14,978 nt of DNA, taken from the NCBI GenBank assembly GCA_035444405.1, contig DAOMOP010000091.1, forward strand, positions 1 through 14,978, in the 5' to 3' direction. Source of the DNA: DAOMOP01 sp035444405 (lineage in GTDB: Bacteria; Pseudomonadota; Gammaproteobacteria; Burkholderiales; Rhodocyclaceae). Of the stretch, positions 7,223-13,186 are shown one piece after another. The notes beneath the pieces are model-generated. The model had not been told where the DNA came from. It made no database searches and worked only from the letters and a program-made list of their open reading frames with translations. The position numbers were made by a program, and so were the translations under genes. Position 1 is the stretch's first letter. Each line of letters opens with the position of its first letter.

Positions 7223-8218
7223 TCAACGGCCGCGCAGCATGTCGATGAATGCGCGCCGCATTTGTGGCGTGAACTCGCGCCGCGCGACGAAGTCGATCGG
7301 CTCGTCGGGCCGCGACGCATCGAGCACGATACCCCATAACGGTGCGATCTCGGTCGGCAGCATCGAATAGCGCAAATCGCCGACATAGCCGGGGGCATCC
7401 GGGTGCGCGACCAGCAGCCCGTCGGAATAGCCGTGAAACCGCGACAGCTCGCGATAGGCGACCGAATCGGCAGGGAGGTCCTGCCATCGCGCGGGGTCGA
7501 TCAATTCGGCCGTGCGACCCTGGTACACCTTGCTGCCACCGGCCGGGCCGATGCGCACCGCATCGATGTGGGCGACCGCACCGTCGACCGCCACCGCGCG
7601 CCACAACAGCACGTTGCCCATGGTCGGCTTGACCAGCACGCGCTCGGGCGTCTGCCCGCGATCCTGCGCCAGCGCCTCGGCAACGTCCAGCGCACGCTGA
7701 TGCTGCACGGCCCCGAACACCAGATACGCACCGGCGAGCGCGAGCCCCAGCCATCCCCAGCGGCGCTCGCGCAGCCACCAGGCGGCAATCAGCCCCGCGA
7801 GCAGGCAGCCGCTGAACACCGGATCGACGACGGCGACAATGCTCCACGAAATCGGCACGTCGCTCACAGGCCACAGCAGTCGCGTGCCGTAGCTCGTGCA
7901 GGCATCGAGAAAGCCGTGCGTCAGATACCCCAGAAAAGCGTAGCCATACACCTGCGCGAACGACAGATGACGGCGCAGCAACGGCCACAGCAGCAACGCC
8001 GCGACGAGCGCTCCGACCGGAACGAAGGGCAGCGCATGCGTGAAGTGGCGGTGATACTCGATCACCAGCAGCGGATCGGCGTCGCTGCGAATCAGCGTAT
8101 CGGCATCGGGCAACAGCCCCGCGGCAAAGCCGGTCAGCGCCGCCAGGCGGACATGCCGGCTGCTACTCGCACTCTGCGCTGCCGCGGCACCGAGCAGGCC
8201 TTGCGTGACGATGTCCAT
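7223..8218 (-). CDS. YdjM/DUF457-type membrane-bound metal-dependent hydrolase
   Basis: This 331-residue inner-membrane protein belongs to the COG1988/YdjM family, annotated as metal-dependent hydrolases; no substrate is established. The N-terminal half has about five hydrophobic spans (roughly 22-36, 66-81, 89-104, 122-145 and 154-171). Potential metal ligands are D38 and D40 (L-L-P-D-A-D), the H-R-H-F-T-H motif at 56-61, and H101 and D105 (L-T-H-G-F-L-D). The family's usual signatures are therefore intact. The C-terminal 150 residues are soluble and have no motif I recognise. The ATG at 8218 follows the stop of a small upstream ORF by 22 bases. Its ribosome site is weak, so coupling to the upstream ORF is possible. 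It is transcribed toward the Crp/Fnr gene. Confidence 0.8.
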   Translation of the reverse strand: MDIVTQGLLGAAAAQSASSSRHVRLAALTGFAAGLLPDADTLIRSDADPLLVIEYHRHFTHALPFVPVGALVAALLLWPLLRRHLSFAQVYGYAFLGYLTHGFLDACTSYGTRLLWPVSDVPISWSIVAVVDPVFSGCLLAGLIAAWWLRERRWGWLGLALAGAYLVFGAVQHQRALDVAEALAQDRGQTPERVLVKPTMGNVLLWRAVAVDGAVAHIDAVRIGPAGGSKVYQGRTAELIDPARWQDLPADSVAYRELSRFHGYSDGLLVAHPDAPGYVGDLRYSMLPTEIAPLWGIVLDASRPDEPIDFVARREFTPQMRRAFIDMLRGR

Positions 8219-8240
8219 GCGTACGTCGCAAGCGCCGCGC

Positions 8241-8393
8241 TCAGGAGCGCTCGGCCGGATCGACCGGCCGCTTGCTCCGCGCCTTGCCCGAGCGCATGCT
8301 GCTGATCACCCAAGCTATCGCAAGCCCGGTCAGCGTCACGTTGAGCACGATGCCGATGATCCAGAACGGACCGAGAGTCTCGAGAATATCCAC
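8241..8393 (-). CDS. Small single-span membrane protein (50 aa, GTG start)
   Basis: The predicted peptide has one hydrophobic helix (residues about 9-30, with W-I-I-G-I-V-L-N-V-T-L-T-G-L-A-I-A-W-V-I), then a basic tail rich in Arg and Lys, so an N-out, C-in orientation is likely. I chose GTG 8393 because AGGA (8405-8402) lies 8 bases before it. An in-frame ATG at 8483 would give 80 residues, but the added 30 are Arg/Pro-rich and look untranslated. It ends 22 bases before the DUF457 gene on the same strand, so the two probably form a unit. I do not recognise the family and propose no function. Confidence 0.5.
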   Translation of the reverse strand: MDILETLGPFWIIGIVLNVTLTGLAIAWVISSMRSGKARSKRPVDPAERS

Positions 8394-8548
8394 GCGCAGG
8401 TTCCTGTGAGATGACCGAATCGACCCGCGCGGGTGTCTCCGCGGGCCAGGCGACTGTCTATCACGGCGGTTCGGGGTGGTCAATGACGCTCAGCAAGCGC
8501 CGCCGTTCGCATCGGATGAAGCTCACGCCGTGCGCCATCCATGACGAA

Positions 8549-8587
8549 GAAACCAGAGCGGCCCCGCTCTGTTTCGGTCAGCGAAAC
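8549..8587. repeat. Overlapping, mutually exclusive hairpins
   Basis: Hairpin A pairs GAAAC plus AGAGCGG (8549-8561, one bulged C) with CCGCTCT plus GTTTC (8564-8575). Hairpin B pairs GTTTCG (8571-8576) with CGAAAC (8582-8587) across a 5-base loop. The GTTTC segment belongs to both, so the two cannot form together. The layout resembles an attenuator, but there is no leader peptide or clear U-tract, and it could be chance. Confidence 0.35.
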
Positions 8588-8663
8588 CCGATGCGCTTCA
8601 AACTGCGTGCCGAGGCCAGCGATACCTGACAAGGTGCAACGACGGCATGCAGCGGACGGCGCG

Positions 8664-8825
8664 ATGCGCATCTCCCATAGCGAGATCGCAGTGAACATCG
8701 TAGAGTTCATGCGCGGCTACATGATTGCTTGGGAACCCCACAACCCGGAAATGTTTGCGGCCCTGTTCTTGCCCGATGGGCAATGCCCCGACACACTGTT
8801 CCAGATTGGCAATACATCAGGATGA
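8664..8825 (+). pseudogene. Possible truncated NTF2/SnoaL-like fragment (53 aa)
   Basis: This short frame encodes Y-M-I-A-W-E-P-H-N-P-E-M-F-A-A-L-F-L-P-D-G, which resembles the opening helices of SnoaL/NTF2-like proteins (pattern Y-x3-W-x2-H-D-x5-x2-F-x2-D-G). Full-length members are about 120-150 residues, so if real this is a fragment or a frameshifted remnant. No good ribosome site precedes ATG 8664. The stop lies 7 bases before the hemerythrin ATG, so it might instead be a short leader ORF. The likeness is judged by eye. Confidence 0.25.
8769..8783. repeat. Inverted repeat upstream of the hemerythrin gene
   Basis: TTGCCC and GGGCAA flank GAT, about 50 bases before the hemerythrin ATG. 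A second small palindrome, ATTG-G-CAAT, lies at 8805-8813. The repeated TTGCC/GGCAA arms could be an operator. They fall inside the possible 53-residue fragment, and no regulator can be assigned. Confidence 0.25.
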
Positions 8826-8832
8826 ATCGACG

Positions 8833-9483
8833 ATGAAGCTGATTGACGCATTGCAAGACGAGCACGTGCTGATCGAAACGGTGCTGGGATCGTTTCGCAC
8901 GTATGTCGGAGGACTCCTCGACGGAACTGCGGACCCGGATGACGGCAGACGCTTCGCCGCGTTTTTCACCGAGTTCGCCGGCCATTTCCATCACGATCGC
9001 GAGGAGCGGGTGTTCCTGGATGCGCTCGTCAAGGATGCGGACCTACCGGGCGACCGCGGACCAGTGTACGCTATCGTGCACGAGCACGTCGAGATGGCGG
9101 GGTGGCTGGGCGAGATGACGCCGATTCTCGAACAGGGGCCGCAGTCCGAGGACGATCTTGTTCGGCTTCGGGCGCTGGCAACGCGCTATTCGCACGCGCT
9201 CTGGCGTCATATCGACGCGGAGAATTCCGTCCTCTACCCGGAGGGTACCGAGCGGCTTCTCCGGTGCGGCATTCGCGAGTTGCCGGATCGGCCGATGAGT
9301 GAGGCAGAGGCGGCCGCGCGTGAGGGCGGTGCGCTCCTGCTCGTCCGTTACCCGCCGGTGGAGGACGCTGCGCTCACGCGCGGCGACGGTTGTTTCATGT
9401 GCCGAGCCCACGGTGAGACCTGCGACGGACTGGAGGCCGAGTGGTGGAGCGAGCTCGAGTGGGAGGAGTTTTTCATCCGGTGA
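8833..9483 (+). CDS. Hemerythrin-domain protein with Cys/His-containing C-terminal tail
   Basis: This 216-residue soluble protein carries a hemerythrin (HHE cation-binding) four-helix domain, which holds a non-heme di-iron site and can bind O2, NO or act in iron or redox sensing. Likely ligands are H11 and E15 (D-E-H-V-L-I-E), H51/H53/H54 with E57 or E58 (H-F-H-H-D-R-E-E), H83/H85 (H-E-H-V-E) and H126 with E130 (H-I-D-A-E-N). Residues about 155-216 form an extension with C187-x2-C190-x2-H193-x3-C197 and an acidic, Trp-rich end (E-W-W-S-E-L-E-W-E-E-F-F). The start is ATG 8833 with AGGA at 8819-8822; an upstream in-frame ATG at 8725 would add a segment unlike the family. Codons such as GGA, TTG, CAA, TTT and AGA are commoner than in neighbouring genes, which suggests acquisition. 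It stands alone in its direction. Confidence 0.85.
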   Translation: MKLIDALQDEHVLIETVLGSFRTYVGGLLDGTADPDDGRRFAAFFTEFAGHFHHDREERVFLDALVKDADLPGDRGPVYAIVHEHVEMAGWLGEMTPILEQGPQSEDDLVRLRALATRYSHALWRHIDAENSVLYPEGTERLLRCGIRELPDRPMSEAEAAAREGGALLLVRYPPVEDAALTRGDGCFMCRAHGETCDGLEAEWWSELEWEEFFIR

Positions 9484-9580
9484 CGCAAGCACTGAAACTC
9501 CTGGAGTACATCCCTGACGGAGCAGCTGCCGGACAGGCAGACCAACCACCATCCGGCACCACCCTGGCTTGAAGAGCACC

Positions 9581-9702
9581 GTGGGCACACGGGCACAAAG
9601 CGCATGCATACCGAAGGTCATGCCCGTGAATCACGCTGCAGCCTGCCTCCCATGCGGGCACGAGATGGGCACAGCGTCGGCACAAAATGGGCACGGTGCC
9701 CA
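9581..9702. repeat. Cluster of GGGCAC elements, four at 11-bp spacing
   Basis: GGGCAC occurs at 9583 and 9591, then at 9656, 9667 and 9689, with CGGCAC at 9678, so the last four copies start exactly 11 bp apart. The final copy also forms a near-perfect palindrome, TGGGCAC-G-GTGCCCA (9688-9702). The cluster ends 15 bases before the T-tract of the tRNA terminator. Helically phased sites of this kind can be binding arrays for an integrase or another protein. An open plus-strand frame across them (stop at 9740) has no start and no recognised domain. No gene is otherwise seen in 9484-9762. Confidence 0.5.
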
Positions 9703-9717
9703 CAACGGCCCGGACGC

Positions 9718-9750
9718 AAAAAAGCCAACCACCGCTAAGTGATTGGCTTT
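9718..9750 (-). terminator. Rho-independent terminator of tRNA-fMet
   Basis: Read on the minus strand, AAAGCCAA (9750-9743) pairs with TTGGCTTT (9728-9721). Three more pairs (CAC with GTG) lie inside a single mismatch around a 6-base loop, and a run of T follows (9723-9718). It begins 12 bases after the tRNA CCA end. This is a standard intrinsic terminator. Confidence 0.85.
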
Positions 9751-9762
9751 CAAGCTGAAAAC

Positions 9763-9839
<77 letters not shown>

Positions 9840-9852
9840 TCGGAGAAACAAA

Positions 9853-9881
9853 ACTATAGTCGGTCCGTCGGCCTGTGTCAA
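9853..9881 (-). promoter_or_regulatory. Sigma-70 promoter of tRNA-fMet
   Basis: On the minus strand a perfect -35 TTGACA (9881-9876) and -10 TATAGT (9858-9853) are separated by 17 bases. The -10 lies 13 bases before the tRNA 5' end, so a start about 7 bases upstream of the mature tRNA is expected. The -35 box contains the TGA stop codon of the upstream regulator gene. Confidence 0.88.
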
Positions 9882-10981
9882 ATGGATTTTGCGCCGCGTT
9901 CCGATGATCTCTCGAACAGCTCATCGACGCGTAACACTTCTCCGGCACCGTCCGCGTCGTAGCCCGGCAGCCCGACGACCCGCTGCGCGAAGAGCGGGCT
10001 GCGCAGCGTCGCGAGTAGATCCTGCATGGCCGGCTGCTCCAGCAAATCGTTGCGACACGCGAGAACATACGTCTCTTCGGCCAGGGGCAGGAAATCGAGC
10101 TTGAAGCGGCTGGCTGCGGCGGCGACGCCGAAGCCGGCGTCGGCCATGCCGCTGGCGACGAAGGCGGCCACGGCGGAGTGCGTGTATTCGACCTGCTCGT
10201 AAGTCACGATCGCCTCGGGCGTCACCCCGGCCTGCTCCAGCAGCAGGTCGAACAGGATGCGCGTGCCGGAGTTCGGCTGGCGGTTCACGAAGCGCAGCTC
10301 GGGCCGCGCCAGGTCCGCGAGACTGCCGATGCCCGCGGGGTTGCCGGCGGCAACGAAAAGACCCTGGGTACGCGTGACCAGGCGGACCAGCCGATGGCTG
10401 CGCGGCTTGAGGAACTTGGTGCAGCGCGCGACCAGCTGCGGCGCCGGCAGGTCTTTCGGCAGGTGGAACCCGCACAGCTCGCAGTTGCCGCGCGCCATCG
10501 AGGCCATCGCCTCGACCGATCCGAGATACTGCAGCTCGAGGCGCGCCTTGCCGATCTGCGCGAACAGTTCCGGCAACAGCTCGACCGCGAAACCGTGGCT
10601 GGCATGCAGACGCAGCGTGGGCTGGCTTTCGCTGAGCGCGCGGCCGATCTCGCGATCGATCTCGACCGCCAGATTCTGAAGCTGCGGCCCCAGCCGCGCC
10701 TGCACCCGCTCGGCCGCCCAGGCGAGCTTTTCGCCGAGCGGCGTGAGCCGCGCGCCGCGCCCCTTGACCAGCACGACCAGCGGCACGCCGAAGAAGCCCG
10801 ACCAGTGGTGAATGAGATTCCAGCAGTGCCGATACGAATAGCCGACCTGGCTGGCCGCCAGCGTCAGCTTGCCGGTCTGGTTGATGGCCTGCAGGACCCG
10901 GAACAACAGCGGATCGAGCTCCTGGCCGGCGGCATTGCGAAAGCGCCACGCAGGCTCGATCGTGATCAGCTCTTTCGGCAT
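9878..10981 (-). CDS. ModE-like HTH regulator with periplasmic-binding-type sensor domain
   Basis: This 367-residue regulator has an N-terminal ModE/LysR-type winged helix (about 25-95, with G-K-L-T-L-A-A-S-Q-V-G-Y-S-Y-R and G-R-G-A-R-L-T-P-L-G). A PBP-like substrate-binding domain follows (about 120-345). It includes F-V-N-R-Q-P-N-S-G-T-R at 231-241 and A-F-V-A-S-G-M-A-D-A-G-F-G at 273-285, both typical of the COG1910 family that binds anions or cofactors such as molybdate or molybdopterin. It is transcribed away from fdsG across a 121-base shared region. An Fds regulator responding to molybdenum supply is therefore a reasonable inference, equivalent to the fdsR position in other bacteria. 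The start at ATG 10981 has only a weak GAAG ribosome site. The stop is embedded in the tRNA promoter. Confidence 0.85.
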   Translation of the reverse strand: MPKELITIEPAWRFRNAAGQELDPLLFRVLQAINQTGKLTLAASQVGYSYRHCWNLIHHWSGFFGVPLVVLVKGRGARLTPLGEKLAWAAERVQARLGPQLQNLAVEIDREIGRALSESQPTLRLHASHGFAVELLPELFAQIGKARLELQYLGSVEAMASMARGNCELCGFHLPKDLPAPQLVARCTKFLKPRSHRLVRLVTRTQGLFVAAGNPAGIGSLADLARPELRFVNRQPNSGTRILFDLLLEQAGVTPEAIVTYEQVEYTHSAVAAFVASGMADAGFGVAAAASRFKLDFLPLAEETYVLACRNDLLEQPAMQDLLATLRSPLFAQRVVGLPGYDADGAGEVLRVDELFERSSERGAKSI

Positions 10982-11102
10982 AAAACTTCATATCGTGCAT
11001 TCGAAAGCATGATGCTACTTTAACCGCAACACAGCACTACAAGGCAACTTTGACCAATATGTGCACTGTTATTCATATATCAGCATCACTGCCGAGACGA
11101 AC
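10982..11102. promoter_or_regulatory. Divergent control region between regulator and fds genes
   Basis: This 121-base region is clearly AT-richer than its surroundings. It holds an imperfect inverted repeat, ATCGTGC (10992-10998) and GCATGAT (11007-11013), around the palindrome TTCGAA (11000-11005); this is a candidate operator for the adjacent ModE-like regulator. A possible fdsG promoter is TTGACC at 11050-11055 with TCATAT at 11073-11078 (17-base spacer); the -10 match is poor. I see no canonical ModE box and no molybdenum-cofactor riboswitch fold. Confidence 0.45.
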
Positions 11103-11600
11103 ATGAGCGAAGTCCATTCCGATCCAGCCCGTGCCCGCCTGGCACGGGTACGGCAGCTTGCCGACGCCGGCCGCGGCATGCCGGGTGCGCTGCTGCCGCT
11201 GCTCCATGCGGTGCAGGACGAGCTCGGCTTCATTCCCGAGGCTGCCGTACCGATCATCGCCGAGACACTCGACCGCTCGCGCGCCGAGGTCCACGGCGTG
11301 ATCAGCTTCTACCCCCACTTCCGCACCGCCCCGCCGGGCCGCCACGTGGTGCAGCTCTGCCGTGCCGAGTCCTGTCAGGCAATGGGGGGCGTCGCCCTGG
11401 AAGCGCATGCGAAGGCGCGCCTCGGGATCGATTATCACCAGACCACCGCCGACGGCGCCGTCACGCTGGAGCCGGTGTATTGCCTCGGCAACTGCGCCTG
11501 TTCGCCCGCGATTCGCGTCGACGACCACATCCTCGGCCGGCTCGACGCCGAGCGCTTCGACGAAGTGATCGACGCGCTGCGCGAGAGGGCTCCGGCATGA
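11103..11600 (+). CDS. fdsG: NAD-dependent formate dehydrogenase gamma subunit
   Basis: This 165-residue thioredoxin-like [2Fe-2S] subunit is homologous to NuoE. It passes electrons within the diaphorase part of soluble formate dehydrogenase, in the cytoplasm. Cluster ligands are C86, C91, C127 and C131 (L-C-R-A-E-S-C and Y-C-L-G-N-C). The N-terminal helical bundle contains L-L-P-L-L-H-A-V-Q-D-E-L-G-F-I-P and V-H-G-V-I-S-F-Y. ATG 11103 was chosen because alignable sequence begins just after it; an in-frame GTG at 11061 would add 14 unrelated residues and lies within the likely promoter. The stop overlaps the fdsB start (ATGA at 11597-11600), so the two are translationally coupled. Confidence 0.95.
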   Translation: MSEVHSDPARARLARVRQLADAGRGMPGALLPLLHAVQDELGFIPEAAVPIIAETLDRSRAEVHGVISFYPHFRTAPPGRHVVQLCRAESCQAMGGVALEAHAKARLGIDYHQTTADGAVTLEPVYCLGNCACSPAIRVDDHILGRLDAERFDEVIDALRERAPA

Positions 11601-13159
11601 CTACCCGGCTCTACGTTCCGCAGGATTCGGGCGCGCTTTCGGTCGGCGCCGAGCGCATCGCACAGGCCATCGGCGCCGAGGCGGCCCGGCGCGGCCTCGA
11701 CATCGAGATCGTGCGCAACGGCTCGCGCGGCCTGTACTGGCTCGAGCCGCTGGTCGAGGTCGACACACCGGCCGGGCGGCTCGCCTACGGGCCGGTGCAC
11801 ACGCAAGACGTACGCGGCCTCTTCGACGCGGGCTTTCTCGCGGGCGGCGCGCATCCGCTCGCGCACGGTCCGACCGAAGCCATCCCCTGGCTCGCCCGCC
11901 AGGAGCGTTTGACCTTCGCCCGCGTCGGCATCACCGACCCGCTCTCGATCGCCGACTACCGCGATCACGGCGGCTTCGCCGGCCTCACCCGGGCACTCGG
12001 CCTGACGCCCCCCGAGGTGGTCCGGGAAGTCACCGACTCTGGCCTGCGCGGACGCGGCGGCGCGGCCTTCCCGACCGGCATCAAGTGGAACACGGTGCTG
12101 AACGCCTCCGCCGATCGGAAATACGTCGTGTGCAACGCCGACGAGGGCGACTCGGGCACCTTCTCCGACCGCATGCTGATGGAAGGCGACCCTTACTACC
12201 TGATCGAAGGCATGGCGATCGCCGGGGTCGCGGTGGGGGCGACGCAGGGCTACATCTACCTGCGCTCCGAGTATCCCCACGCACACCGCGTGCTCAACAC
12301 AGCGATCGAACGGGCACGCGCGGCCGGCTATCTCGGTCCCGACGTGATGGGCTCGGGCCGCGCCTTCGAGCTGGAGGTGCGCCTGGGCGCCGGCGCCTAC
12401 GTCTGCGGCGAGGAGACCGCGATGCTGGAAAGCCTGGAGGGCAAGCGCGGCACGGTGCGCGCCAAGCCGCCGCTGCCGGCGATGTCGGGCCTCTTCGGCA
12501 AGCCGACGGTGATCAACAACGTCATGAGCCTCGCCTCGGTGCCGGTGATCCTGGCCAGGGGGGCGGCCTTCTACCGCGACTACGGCATGGGCCGCTCGCG
12601 CGGCACGCTGCCCTTCCAGCTCGCCGGCAACCTCAAGCGCCCCGGCCTCGTCGAGAAGGCCTTCGGCGTGACGCTCGCCGAGCTCCTGTACGACTTCGGC
12701 GGCGGCTCGGCGAGCGGGCGGCCGATCCGCGCGGTGCAGGTGGGCGGGCCGCTGGGCGCCTACGTGCCCGAGTCCCGCTTCGACGTGCCGCTCGACTACG
12801 AGGCCTACGTTGCGATCGGCGCCATGGTGGGCCACGGCGGCCTGGTCGCCTTCGACGATACCGCCGACATGGCCAAGCTCGCCCGCCACGCGATGGCGTT
12901 CTGCGCGGTGGAGTCCTGCGGCAAGTGCACGCCCTGCCGCATCGGCTCGACCCGCGGCGTGGAGGTCATCGACCGCATCATCGCCGGCACCGAGCGCGGC
13001 AGCAACGTCGCGCTGCTGAATTCCCTGTGCGACACGATGCTGAACGGCTCGCTGTGCGCGCTGGGCGGCATGGCGCCCTACCCGGTGCAGTCGGCACTCG
13101 AGCATTTCCCCGAAGACTTCGGTCTCGACCGGGGTCTCGCCAGGAAGACCGCGGCCTGA
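11597..13159 (+). CDS. fdsB: NAD-dependent formate dehydrogenase beta subunit
   Basis: This 520-residue flavoprotein subunit is homologous to NuoF. It carries FMN, the NAD+ site and one [4Fe-4S] cluster, and reduces NAD+ with electrons from FdsA. Residues 1 to about 100 are a thioredoxin-like domain, as in FdsB/HoxF. The FMN motif R-G-R-G-G-A-A-F-P-T-G is at 151-161. The nucleotide motif G-A-G-A-Y-V-C-G-E-E-T-A-M-L-E-S at 264-279 is intact. Cluster ligands are C441, C444, C447 (E-S-C-G-K-C-T-P-C) and C487. The length matches the family. ATG 11597 overlaps the fdsG stop. A 27-base gap with AGGAG at 13172-13176 leads to fdsA. Confidence 0.96.
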   Translation: MTTRLYVPQDSGALSVGAERIAQAIGAEAARRGLDIEIVRNGSRGLYWLEPLVEVDTPAGRLAYGPVHTQDVRGLFDAGFLAGGAHPLAHGPTEAIPWLARQERLTFARVGITDPLSIADYRDHGGFAGLTRALGLTPPEVVREVTDSGLRGRGGAAFPTGIKWNTVLNASADRKYVVCNADEGDSGTFSDRMLMEGDPYYLIEGMAIAGVAVGATQGYIYLRSEYPHAHRVLNTAIERARAAGYLGPDVMGSGRAFELEVRLGAGAYVCGEETAMLESLEGKRGTVRAKPPLPAMSGLFGKPTVINNVMSLASVPVILARGAAFYRDYGMGRSRGTLPFQLAGNLKRPGLVEKAFGVTLAELLYDFGGGSASGRPIRAVQVGGPLGAYVPESRFDVPLDYEAYVAIGAMVGHGGLVAFDDTADMAKLARHAMAFCAVESCGKCTPCRIGSTRGVEVIDRIIAGTERGSNVALLNSLCDTMLNGSLCALGGMAPYPVQSALEHFPEDFGLDRGLARKTAA

Positions 13160-13186
13160 CGCCGCACGATCAGGAGAAGCAGACCG

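Larger units (their letters stand above)
8394..8832. other. Largely non-coding gap with hairpins and a possible gene fragment
   Basis: These 439 bases separate the minus-strand membrane genes from the plus-strand hemerythrin gene. They hold competing hairpins at 8549-8587, a short open frame at 8664-8825 that resembles part of an NTF2/SnoaL-type domain, and an inverted repeat at 8769-8783. Other open frames in the gap are short and Arg-rich with no ribosome site. Base composition is more mixed than in the flanking genes. No clear sigma-70 promoter was found. Confidence 0.5.

Noticed and set aside
7403..8305. Plus-strand frame of 300 codons opposite the DUF457 gene
   Set aside because: It is Gln/Arg/Ala-rich and featureless; the opposite strand has membrane spans and conserved His/Asp motifs.
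9518..9742. C-terminal remnant of an integrase in the plus frame ending at 9740-9742
   Set aside because: The frame is open for about 74 codons and reads through the GGGCAC repeats, but it has no start codon context and none of the R-H-R-Y catalytic motifs. I cannot support it as a gene.
10982..11102. Molybdenum-cofactor riboswitch upstream of fdsG
   Set aside because: The space is only 121 bases, is shared with a divergent gene and shows no multi-helix conserved fold that I can recognise.
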